Part shown: piece after piece, positions 1 to 5,346 of the stretch
Layout of the letters: every line of letters starts with the position of its first letter
Numbering within the stretch: position 1 is the first letter of the stretch
Origin: Patulibacter sp.
Lineage (GTDB): Bacteria; Actinomycetota; Thermoleophilia; Solirubrobacterales; Solirubrobacteraceae
Direction of reading: 5' to 3'
NCBI GenBank assembly: GCA_031119595.1
Contig: JAVHXX010000186.1
Span: 1 to 7,408, forward strand
DNA length: 7,408 nt
Notes under the pieces: model-generated
Database searches by the model: none
What the model was told of the DNA's origin: nothing
The model's input: only the letters and a program-made list of their open reading frames with translations
Position numbers and translations under genes: made by a program

Positions 1-317
1 CGCTGGAGGAGGCCGGCCACGAGGTCACGGTCCGCAAGTACCTGCTCGTGAAGGAGCGCCTCGACGCGGGCGAGCTCCGGTCGCTGGCCGATCGCCTCCA
101 GGGCGACCCCGTCGACGCCCTCATCCGGCGTGACGCCAAGTACAAGGAGCTCGGGCTCGACGCCGACGGTTGGTCGGTCGATCAGGTGGTCGACACGCTC
201 GTGGAGCATCCGTCGCTCCTGCAGCGGCCGATCCTCGACGACGGCACCGCCGCGATGATCGGCCGCCCCCGGAGCCGCGCCGCGGCGTGGGCCGCCGCCG
301 GCCACGTCACGGAGTAG
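1..317 (+). CDS. ArsC/Spx-family (arsenate reductase-like) protein, 5' partial
   Basis: The reading frame is open from the first base of the window to a TAG stop at 315-317, so the N-terminus is missing. About 104 residues remain. They read like the C-terminal two thirds of the thioredoxin-fold ArsC family: an ELRSLADRL helix, then VDALIRRDAKYKELGLD, HPSLLQRPILDDG and AMIGRP. In E. coli ArsC, Arg60, Arg94 and Arg107 bind the oxyanion. The matching arginines are present here in LIRRD, LQRPI and IGRPR. The catalytic-cysteine region (HNPxC in the family) would lie upstream of the window and cannot be checked. The family reduces arsenate with glutathione/glutaredoxin or acts as Spx/YffB-like proteins of varied or unknown function, and no arsenic-resistance partner genes are visible nearby. 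A paralogue lies at 5347-5802. Family membership is secure; arsenate reduction is only inferred. Confidence 0.88.
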   Translation, partial: LEEAGHEVTVRKYLLVKERLDAGELRSLADRLQGDPVDALIRRDAKYKELGLDADGWSVDQVVDTLVEHPSLLQRPILDDGTAAMIGRPRSRAAAWAAAGHVTE

Positions 318-372
318 CCGTCCGGGAGCCAGCGCTCCGCGCGCGTCGGCGCCCGTGGGGAGCGACCGGGGA

Positions 373-404
373 CGCCCACCACATGTGTGGGCGATCGCGC
401 CCAC
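373..404 (+). terminator. Overlapping hairpins downstream of the ArsC-like gene
   Basis: The heptamer CGCCCAC occurs at 373-379 and 398-404, and its complement GTGGGCG lies between them at 387-393. The middle copy can pair with the left copy (7 bp, 7-nt loop) or the right copy (7 bp, 4-nt loop), but not both at once. The structure begins about 55 nt after the stop at 317 and has no T-run. A factor-independent terminator is possible but not proven. It lies upstream of the predicted transcription start of the next gene, so it is unlikely to be that gene's leader. Confidence 0.35.
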
Positions 405-441
405 GACGGGTGGCGCGCGACGCCGCACCCCGCCTGAGGCT

Positions 442-447
442 TAGGCT
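442..447 (+). promoter_or_regulatory. -10 element (TAGGCT) of a predicted leaderless promoter
   Basis: TAGGCT is followed by exactly 6 nt and then the ATG at 454. A transcription start 6-7 nt after the -10 would fall on or next to the start codon, giving a leaderless mRNA, which fits the absence of a Shine-Dalgarno sequence. The same element and spacing precede the gene at 2243. I see no convincing -35. Confidence 0.6.
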
Positions 448-453
448 GGCTGA

Positions 454-687
454 ATGGCCAAAGCCTCTTTCTACGTGTACTTCGCCGACGAGAACAACGC
501 CAAGGGCGCCTCCGCGCGGCTCGAGGACCAGGGCTACAAGGTGAACATCACCACCGAGGACGACGGTCGCTTCCTCGCCCAGGCCGACAAGGCCATCCGC
601 GCCCACGACATCGACAAGGCCGAGCAGGAGATCGACGCCGTCGTGATCCAGTTCACCGGCGAATACGACGGGTACAGCGGCCTCTAG
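454..687 (+). CDS. RraB-like small protein (regulator of ribonuclease activity B fold)
   Basis: This is a 77-residue soluble protein. It opens with the beta-strand FYVYFADENNA, followed by a helix (KGASARLEDQGYKV), a strand with the acidic turn TTEDDGRFL, a long helix (AQADKAIRAHDIDKAEQEIDAV) and a C-terminal GEYDGYSG (residues 69-76). The strand / ALEAxGY / GEYDG(W/Y) arrangement is typical of RraB-like domains. In E. coli, RraB binds the C-terminal region of RNase E and alters which mRNAs are cut. E. coli RraB is about 138 residues, so this is a minimal single-domain version, and its partner in this organism is unknown. The ATG at 454 is favoured because TAGGCT lies 6 nt before it. There is no signal peptide or cysteine. 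The next gene starts 72 nt downstream and may be co-transcribed. The family call is moderately sure; RNase control is inference. Confidence 0.72.
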   Translation: MAKASFYVYFADENNAKGASARLEDQGYKVNITTEDDGRFLAQADKAIRAHDIDKAEQEIDAVVIQFTGEYDGYSGL

Positions 688-759
688 GCACCGGCCGCCG
701 CGGCGGCCCCAGCGCGCGGTCGTCTCCAGATCGCGGCCGGACATCCGACCCTTCAGGTC

Positions 760-2154
760 GTGACCGCCCTCCTCGCCCTCGGCGCCGCGCTCGCGCTGGC
801 GCCGGTCTCGACCGCCGTCCCGGGACGCGTCCAGGATCTCGCGCCGCGCGCGGACGGATCGGTCGACGTCGCCACGGTGGATCCCACCACCGGCGCCCAG
901 CTCTCGCGCCTCGCACCTGACGGGGCCCTCGGGTCGCCGCTCGCGCTGGCGCCCGCCGGCAACCTGCTCGACTACGCGGGCCAGGTCGACCAGCCGGAGA
1001 CCCAGGACCTCGTGGAACAGGTCGCGACACTTCCGACCGGTGGAGCCGTCGCGGTCACGTGGGCCGGGACGCATGCGGCGGGCGGCGTGACGACGGTCAT
1101 CACGTCGGACGCCGCAGGGAACGTGCAGCCGGCGGTCCCGGTCGCCGGTTTCGACTCCACGTCGCAACCGACGCAGCTGCGAACCGGCCCGACCGGTGCC
1201 GTGGCGATCCTGTCGGACCGGCTCGTCAACGGCGACACCAGCCAGCGCATCACGTTCCGGCCGGCCGGCAGCCAGGTCTTCACCTCGGCGACGCGCCTGG
1301 GCCCCACCGTCGACTGGCTCTCGGCGGGGAGTTCGTTCAACGGCGCGCGGTCGCGGATCGCGCTCGGTCCCGACGGCGGCGGCGCGATCCTCGTCCTGCC
1401 CGACGGCAACCAGCGCGGTGCGGCGGCCCTCCGTCGGATCTCGCCCGCGGGAGAGATCGGTCCACCGATCCCGACGGGACTTCCTGAGCCTGCGGCCGTC
1501 GCCGGGCGGATCGCCTTCACTCCGAACGGCACCCTCGCCGTCGTCCTCGCCGCGTACAACGGCAATCTCGACCACCCGTCGACGAGGCTCTACGCCACGA
1601 GCCTCACCCCGGGCGCGACGCGGGCCACGCGCCTGCGACTCCTCGGCGAGGTCAGCAGCGACGCCGCGTCCGAGGATCCCGACGAAGCGATGCTCTCCTT
1701 CACGCTCGCCGTCGGTGCCCCGGCTCGCGTGCTGATCACCGCACCGCTGGACTCGATCGGCAAGGCCGGCCGCCACACACCTGGCACCGCGGTGCTCGAG
1801 GGCAACGCCGGCGGAAAGGCCAAGCGTGTCCTCACGCTGCCGATCGGCGTGGGCCGGTACGCCTCGGGCGTGATCGCGGCCGACGGGAGCGCATCGCTCG
1901 TCGCCGTGCACCGGCCCGGCGACGATGTCACCGCCAAGCCGGCCAAGGGCGATCGACCGACCGTCCTCTCCCTGCACCAGCCCGCGGGCGGCCGTTTCGG
2001 CTCGCCGCGGGTCGTCTCGCCGGCCGCCGATCGCGCGGCGAAGGGCTACGTCGTTGGCACGCCCGTCGCGCTGCCCGACGGCACGGCGGCGGTGCCCTAC
2101 CGCCGCGGGGACGGCCCTGACGAAGCGAGCTTCGTGGTGCGCTTCACGCCATAG
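760..2154 (+). CDS. Predicted secreted beta-propeller-like protein, paralogue 1
   Basis: I do not recognise a named family. The 464-residue protein starts at GTG 760, the first start codon in frame after the stop at 685-687; no clear Shine-Dalgarno sequence or -10 box supports it. Residues 1-20 form a hydrophobic Ala/Leu segment ending in VSTAV, like a signal peptide but with no positive N-region. The rest is rich in Gly, Pro, Asp and beta-branched residues, with recurring PDG/PTG turns: GPTGAVAI (143-150), LGPTV (180-184), LGPDGGG (202-208), ISPAGEIGP (227-235) and a final RFTP. Short strands alternating with PDG-type turns suggest a beta-propeller. No catalytic motif is visible. A paralogue follows 88 nt downstream in the same orientation and shares these motifs in the same order. 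Export and fold are inferred; that it is a real gene is secure. Confidence 0.82.
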   Translation: MTALLALGAALALAPVSTAVPGRVQDLAPRADGSVDVATVDPTTGAQLSRLAPDGALGSPLALAPAGNLLDYAGQVDQPETQDLVEQVATLPTGGAVAVTWAGTHAAGGVTTVITSDAAGNVQPAVPVAGFDSTSQPTQLRTGPTGAVAILSDRLVNGDTSQRITFRPAGSQVFTSATRLGPTVDWLSAGSSFNGARSRIALGPDGGGAILVLPDGNQRGAAALRRISPAGEIGPPIPTGLPEPAAVAGRIAFTPNGTLAVVLAAYNGNLDHPSTRLYATSLTPGATRATRLRLLGEVSSDAASEDPDEAMLSFTLAVGAPARVLITAPLDSIGKAGRHTPGTAVLEGNAGGKAKRVLTLPIGVGRYASGVIAADGSASLVAVHRPGDDVTAKPAKGDRPTVLSLHQPAGGRFGSPRVVSPAADRAAKGYVVGTPVALPDGTAAVPYRRGDGPDEASFVVRFTP

Positions 2155-2230
2155 GCGCATGGCCGCGGTCCCGAGGCTTCGCGGTGCCGCGTGTGACCGA
2201 TCGCCGCTCGCCACTCCGCGCCGTCGCGCA

Positions 2231-2236
2231 TAGGGT
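2231..2236 (+). promoter_or_regulatory. -10 element (TAGGGT) of a predicted leaderless promoter
   Basis: TAGGGT is followed by 6 nt and the GTG at 2243, the same geometry as at 442-454. Its first three bases are also the in-frame stop that makes GTG 2243 the earliest possible start. It suggests that the second paralogue has its own promoter rather than relying only on read-through from the first. No clear -35 is seen. Confidence 0.55.
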
Positions 2237-2242
2237 GGCGCG

Positions 2243-3532
2243 GTGTTCCACTATCCGCCGGTCGTCCCCGCCCCGTCGATCACGACGGTCCCCGGCGTGA
2301 TCTACAGCGCCCACGGGCGGAGCGACGGGAGCTTCGCGGTCGCCACGGGCGGGAAGGCGGCCACGGTCACCGGGCTCGACCCCGCGACCGGCGCGTCGAT
2401 GTCACCGGTCACGCTGCTGCCCGCGGACCCCGTCCGCCTCTACGCGGACCCGCGTGTCGATCCAGCTGGTGGCGAAGTGGTGTTCTCCCTCGAGGGTCGG
2501 CCGCTGGAGCGCGCGGCGATCGTGCGCGACTTCGACCAGGCCGGCCACCAGGTGGGCGCCACGACGACGCTCGCCCTGGGACCCGACGAGTTTCCGCGGG
2601 CGTTCGGTGTGGGCCCGACCGGCGCGGTGGCGATCGTCACGGACGGGTCGCTCGGCGGAGCCGTCCGCCCGAGGCTCAGTTTCCGCCCGTCCGGTCAGAC
2701 GGCCTTCACCGCTCCCACCGAGCTGGGCCCGACGGTTTCGCGGCGGGAGGCGCTCTTCGACGCCATCGTCACGCGCTACGACGTGCTGCTCGGACCCGAC
2801 GGCGGCGGCGTCCTGCTCGTGCAGCCCGGCTTCGGATACGGCAGCGGCAACCCCCACGCGAAGCCGTACCTCCGGCGGATCCTTCCCTCTGGCCAGATCG
2901 GCCCGCATCTCTCGATCCCGGGACTCGACAGGCGCGACCTGTTCGACGCGACGGCGGAGATGAACCCCGACGGGACCGCGGTCGTCGTCGTCACGGCGAC
3001 CCGCGAGCGACCGCACAGCGTGCCCCTCGAGCTCACCAGCACACTCCGGTACGCCACGCTGGCGCCGACCGCAGCCTCGGTGACGGCGCCGCGCCGCCTC
3101 CCGATCCCGCACTCCCGGGACGGAGCGAGCGTCGTCGACGTGAGCGGTCTCGGTCCGCACACCGTGGTGCTCACCGCGAAGGACGAGCACTCCCCGATCA
3201 CCGTCAGCGAAGGGCTCGGCTCCGCCCTCCCGACACCGGTCGGCACCATCCCCGCAGCGTTCCGGACGGGCGTCCACATGGTCCAGGGCGCCGACGGTGG
3301 CGTCACCGTCACGGGTGCGCTCCATGGCCAGGGCTACGGCGCGATCATCGAGAGCCACCAGCCGCCCGGCGGTGCCTTCAGCGCGCCGCGCACCATCGTC
3401 ACCGACCCGAACCCCAAGGTCGACTACGAGCCGGGCGTACCGCGCCTCCTCGCCGACGGCGAGGTCGTCCTGCCGTACACCTACGTGGGCGCCGGAGGCG
3501 AGACGTCGGCGATCGCGCGCTTCACGCCCTGA
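2243..3532 (+). CDS. Predicted beta-propeller-like protein, paralogue 2, without signal peptide
   Basis: This 429-residue protein is homologous to its upstream neighbour over its whole length. Shared blocks in the same order include TVPG..DGSFAVAT near the N-terminus, GPTGAVAI (124-131), FRPSGQ..FTAPTELGPTV (148-165), LGPDGGG (183-189), LRRILPSGQIGP (210-221), RYATL, HQPPGGAF..PR and a C-terminal RFTP. The two genes are therefore a tandem duplication that has diverged considerably. Unlike paralogue 1, the N-terminus (MFHYPPVVPAPSITTVPG) is not a hydrophobic signal. The frame is closed by a TAG at 2231-2233, so no earlier start is possible without a frameshift. Start choice is supported by TAGGGT 6 nt upstream. 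Repeated PDG/PTG turns again suggest a propeller. Function and ligand are unknown. The protein may be cytoplasmic, or its export signal may have been lost. Confidence 0.82.
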   Translation: MFHYPPVVPAPSITTVPGVIYSAHGRSDGSFAVATGGKAATVTGLDPATGASMSPVTLLPADPVRLYADPRVDPAGGEVVFSLEGRPLERAAIVRDFDQAGHQVGATTTLALGPDEFPRAFGVGPTGAVAIVTDGSLGGAVRPRLSFRPSGQTAFTAPTELGPTVSRREALFDAIVTRYDVLLGPDGGGVLLVQPGFGYGSGNPHAKPYLRRILPSGQIGPHLSIPGLDRRDLFDATAEMNPDGTAVVVVTATRERPHSVPLELTSTLRYATLAPTAASVTAPRRLPIPHSRDGASVVDVSGLGPHTVVLTAKDEHSPITVSEGLGSALPTPVGTIPAAFRTGVHMVQGADGGVTVTGALHGQGYGAIIESHQPPGGAFSAPRTIVTDPNPKVDYEPGVPRLLADGEVVLPYTYVGAGGETSAIARFTP

Positions 3533-3559
3533 CGCTGAGGCGCCGTCGTCGCCGTCACG

Positions 3560-3590
3560 GCTGACGCCGACGCCGACGGCGCGCGTCAGC
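3560..3590. terminator. Stem-loop between convergent genes
   Basis: GCTGACGC (3560-3567) pairs perfectly with GCGTCAGC (3583-3590), an 8-bp stem with a 15-nt GC-rich loop that itself contains GCC/GGC. It sits 28 nt after the stop at 3532. The right arm overlaps the last codons and stop of the minus-strand gene ending at 3586. No T-run follows. The position suits a bidirectional transcription barrier. Confidence 0.4.
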
Positions 3591-3801
3591 GCTTCGGCGG
3601 CGCCTTCATCTGCCGCGCGGCCGCGGTCATCATGCCGCCCATCCCGGCGCAAGCCGCGGCCACGGCCCAGACACCCGCGGCGGCCACGCCGGCTGCGGCG
3701 GCGACGGCTGCGCCGAGCGCGGCGACCAGGAACGCCGCCGTGATCGCGACGTAGATGGCCTTGAACCGACGCGAGGTCGGGATGCCCGCAGAGCGCTGCA
3801 T
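3586..3801 (-). CDS. Small Ala-rich two-helix membrane protein
   Basis: This is a 71-residue protein of no recognised family. The N-terminus is basic (MQRSAGIPTSRRFK). Two hydrophobic segments follow, roughly residues 15-38 (from AIYVAITAAFLVAALGAAV) and 39-62 (GVAAAGVWAVAAACAGMGGMM), then a basic tail (RQMKAPPKR). With both termini positive, a hairpin with both ends in the cytoplasm is likely. The open frame extends upstream to 3882, but ATG 3801 is preferred because the minus strand carries TAGCGT with 7 nt before it, and because the upstream extension (MPRDSGITAPWR...) looks like non-coding sequence. It is convergent with the propeller-like gene ending at 3532 and divergent from the aldo/keto reductase at 3977. 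Function is unknown. Confidence 0.68.
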   Translation of the reverse strand: MQRSAGIPTSRRFKAIYVAITAAFLVAALGAAVAAAAGVAAAGVWAVAAACAGMGGMMTAAARQMKAPPKR

Positions 3802-3808
3802 GCGAGTG

Positions 3809-3814
3809 ACGCTA
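3809..3814 (-). promoter_or_regulatory. -10 element (TAGCGT, minus strand) of a predicted leaderless promoter
   Basis: The plus strand reads ACGCTA here, so the minus strand reads TAGCGT, followed by 7 nt and the ATG at 3801-3799. The hexamer and spacing are the same as those upstream of the gene at 5347. This element decides the start of the small membrane protein. Confidence 0.55.
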
Positions 3815-3913
3815 CGAGACCGATCTTGCGGACCGGGAAACGTCGGTCGCCACGGCGCTGTGATCCCGGAATCGCGGGGCACGTGCGACGCCGCGTCACC
3901 CGCCGATCACAAA

Positions 3914-3930
3914 TCCGGAACGGTATTCCG
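3914..3930. promoter_or_regulatory. Possible operator overlapping the -35 region of the aldo/keto reductase promoter
   Basis: CGGAA (3916-3920) and TTCCG (3926-3930) form a short inverted repeat with a 5-nt spacer. It covers the position expected for the -35 box, 17 bp before the TAGGCT at 3940. The 10-mer TCCGGAACGG starting at 3914 recurs at 3958-3967, next to the ribosome-binding site. Short palindromes are common in such DNA, so a regulator site is only a suggestion. GGAAC at 3917 could also be read as an ECF-sigma-like -35. Confidence 0.3.
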
Positions 3931-3939
3931 ATTAGGCCC

Positions 3940-3945
3940 TAGGCT
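3940..3945 (+). promoter_or_regulatory. -10 element (TAGGCT) of the aldo/keto reductase promoter
   Basis: TAGGCT here is identical to the element at 442-447 but lies 31 nt before its start codon, predicting a leader of about 25 nt. A similar TAGGCC lies just upstream at 3933-3938 and is a weaker alternative. This is the only promoter of this type in the window paired with a clear Shine-Dalgarno sequence. Confidence 0.5.
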
Positions 3946-3960
3946 GCTCCTCGTCCTTCC

Positions 3961-3970
3961 GGAACGGAGA
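3961..3970 (+). promoter_or_regulatory. Ribosome-binding site of the aldo/keto reductase
   Basis: GGAACGGAGA contains GGAG and ends 6 nt before the ATG at 3977. This fixes ATG 3977 as the start and rules out the longer open frame reaching back to 3755. Confidence 0.7.
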
Positions 3971-3976
3971 CCTTCC

Positions 3977-5014
3977 ATGCAGTACAAGCAACTCGGTGAC
4001 ACCGGCCTATTCGTGTCGCGTCTGTGCCTCGGCGCGATGACCTTCGGCACCTCGAACGTCGAACCGTGGTCGGCGATCGGCACCCTCGGCCAGAAGGAGG
4101 CCGGTGCCCTGGTCGACCGCGCCCTGGATGCGGGCGTCAACTTCTTCGACACCGCGAACGTCTACTCGATCGGTGAGAGCGAGAAGATCCTCGGCAAGGC
4201 CCTCGCCAGCCGCCGCGACGACGTCGTGATCGCCACGAAGGCCAACGGCCGCATGGGCGCGGGCGCCAACGAGCTCGGCCAGTCGCGGTACCACCTCGCG
4301 AAGTCGATCGACGAGTCGCTCGCACGCCTCGGCACCGATCGCATCGACCTCTTCCAGGTCCACAGCTGGGATCCGGTGACGCCGCTCGAGGAGAGCCTGT
4401 CGGCCCTCGACGACGCTGTCCGCGCAGGCAAGGTCCGCTACATCGGCTGCTCGAACTTCGCCGCGTGGCAGATCGCGAAGGGCCTAGGGATCTCGGAGGC
4501 GAGGGGCCTGGAGAAGTACGTGTCGACGCAGTCGTACTACTCGATCGCCGGCCGCGACCTCGAGCACGAGATCGTGCCGCTCGTGCGCGACGCCAAGCTC
4601 GGCGTGCTCGTGTGGAGCCCGCTCGCGGGTGGCTTCCTCTCGGGCAAGTTCACGCGTGACGGCGAGGGCGAGGAGGGCGCCCGCCGCGCGAGCTTCGACT
4701 TCCCGCCGGTCGACAAGGACTTCGCTTACGACATCATCGACGTCATGGCCGAGATCGCGTCGGCGAAGGGCATCACGGTGCCCCAGGTCGCGCTCGCCTG
4801 GCTGCTCGCCAAGCCCGCGGTCACCTCCGTGATCATCGGCGCCAAGCGCGTCGACCAGCTCGACGACAACCTCGGCGCCGTCGACGTCGAGCTCACGAGC
4901 GCGGAGCTCGAGCGCCTCGACGACGTGTCGGCTCGGCCGCTTCCGTACCCGAACTGGATGATGCAGCGCCAGGGCGCGACCCGCATCCCCGAGAACGGGC
5001 ACCTGACCGACTGA
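3977..5014 (+). CDS. Aldo/keto reductase family oxidoreductase
   Basis: This 345-residue protein has a full-length NADPH-dependent (beta/alpha)8-barrel of the aldo/keto reductase superfamily. The N-terminus MQYKQLGDTGLFVSRLCLG resembles bacterial YajO-type members. The catalytic tetrad is intact: Asp58 and Tyr63 in FFDTANVY, Lys88 in IATKANG and His129 in FQVHSWD. RYIGCSNF and QSYYSIAGRDLE are the usual barrel-strand motifs. Cofactor phosphate binding is indicated near the C-terminus by VIIGAKRVDQLDDNLGA, which fits the family's IxGxxxxxQxxxN pattern. Such enzymes reduce aldehydes and ketones in the cytoplasm; the substrate cannot be told from sequence. It is transcribed alone, divergent from the small membrane protein, and is followed by a strong GC hairpin. 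It is the only gene here with a clear leader and Shine-Dalgarno sequence, which suggests a different expression mode from its neighbours. Confidence 0.95.
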   Translation: MQYKQLGDTGLFVSRLCLGAMTFGTSNVEPWSAIGTLGQKEAGALVDRALDAGVNFFDTANVYSIGESEKILGKALASRRDDVVIATKANGRMGAGANELGQSRYHLAKSIDESLARLGTDRIDLFQVHSWDPVTPLEESLSALDDAVRAGKVRYIGCSNFAAWQIAKGLGISEARGLEKYVSTQSYYSIAGRDLEHEIVPLVRDAKLGVLVWSPLAGGFLSGKFTRDGEGEEGARRASFDFPPVDKDFAYDIIDVMAEIASAKGITVPQVALAWLLAKPAVTSVIIGAKRVDQLDDNLGAVDVELTSAELERLDDVSARPLPYPNWMMQRQGATRIPENGHLTD

Positions 5015-5017
5015 CCG

Positions 5018-5104
5018 CCTCGGCCCGCCCCGGTCCCGCGACACGGGGCGGAGCTCCGGCCTCGGCCCGCCGGCCCCGCGGGGTGACACGGGGCGGAGCT
5101 CCGG
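5018..5104 (+). repeat. Two-copy tandem repeat, units of 42 and 45 bp
   Basis: Unit 1 (5018-5059) and unit 2 (5060-5104) both begin with CCTCGGCCCGCC and both end with the same 20-bp block starting GACACGGGGCGG and ending in the palindrome CGGAGCTCCG (5049-5058 and 5094-5103). Only the middle differs in sequence and length. An exact 22-bp match (5040-5061 and 5085-5106) spans the unit ends. It starts 4 bp after the stop of the aldo/keto reductase. Confidence 0.8.
5025..5051 (+). terminator. GC-rich hairpin downstream of the aldo/keto reductase
   Basis: CCGCCCCG (5025-5032) pairs perfectly with CGGGGCGG (5044-5051), an 8-bp all-GC stem with an 11-nt loop, starting 11 nt after the stop codon at 5014. 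No T-run follows. It is likely a terminator or 3'-end stabiliser. It lies inside the first unit of the tandem repeat, so the hairpin may have been duplicated with it. Confidence 0.5.
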
Positions 5105-5195
5105 CCCCCGCGGGCGTGGCCCGGGCCTGAACCCGGCTCGCCCCGGTGTGGGCCCGGGCCCCGCGCCCGGAGCCAGCCCGGCTGCCCATGGCCGT

Positions 5196-5229
5196 CCGGT
5201 CCGGCGCACGATCGCATGCGCCGGACCGG
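5196..5229. repeat. Perfect 13-bp inverted repeat
   Basis: CCGGTCCGGCGCA (5196-5208) is the exact reverse complement of 5217-5229, with an 8-nt spacer (CGATCGCA). It lies about 105 bp upstream of the -10 element of the degenerate ArsC-like gene, with no T-run after it. It could be a strong hairpin acting on upstream transcripts, a REP-like element, or a dimeric regulator's binding site. Confidence 0.75.
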
Positions 5230-5333
5230 GAAACGGCGGTTCGAACGGGCGTTGCCTACATCGTCCGTCCGGGTGGACACGGTCACTGGTCACAGATCGG
5301 GGTCCACTGGCGCGCAGACGCTCAGACGGTGCT

Positions 5334-5339
5334 TAGCGT
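5334..5339 (+). promoter_or_regulatory. -10 element (TAGCGT) of a predicted leaderless promoter
   Basis: TAGCGT is followed by 7 nt and the ATG at 5347, the same hexamer and spacing as on the minus strand at 3809-3814. It supports ATG 5347 over the longer open frame that runs back to 5146 through the GC-rich repeats. No Shine-Dalgarno sequence is present. Confidence 0.55.
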
Positions 5340-5346
5340 GATTGGT

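Larger units (their letters stand above)
5015..5346. other. Gene-free, extremely GC-rich spacer
   Basis: No credible gene is seen here. From the aldo/keto reductase stop to about 5185 the sequence is almost entirely G and C. It holds a two-copy tandem repeat, nested hairpins and two copies of the palindrome GGCCCGGGCC (5118-5127 and 5151-5160). From about 5190 the composition relaxes, a perfect 13-bp inverted repeat appears, and a promoter for the next gene ends the spacer. GGTCAC is repeated at 5281-5286 and 5288-5293. Confidence 0.6.

Noticed and set aside
307..2214. 635-codon open frame on the minus strand
   Set aside because: It runs antisense to the RraB-like gene and paralogue 1. Its product is Arg/Gly/Asp-rich low-complexity sequence typical of antisense frames in GC-rich DNA, while the plus-strand frames give recognisable or paralogous proteins.
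2402..3652. 416-codon open frame on the minus strand
   Set aside because: It is antisense to paralogue 2 and its composition is that of a shadow frame. Paralogue 2 is validated by homology to paralogue 1.
3755..3976. N-terminal extension of the aldo/keto reductase
   Set aside because: The family's N-terminus matches MQYKQLG at 3977, which has a good Shine-Dalgarno sequence. The extension would also cover the divergent promoters.
5146..5346. N-terminal extension of the degenerate ArsC-like protein
   Set aside because: It would translate the GC-rich repeats and the 13-bp inverted repeat. The ATG at 5347 has a -10 box at leaderless spacing and gives a family-like length.
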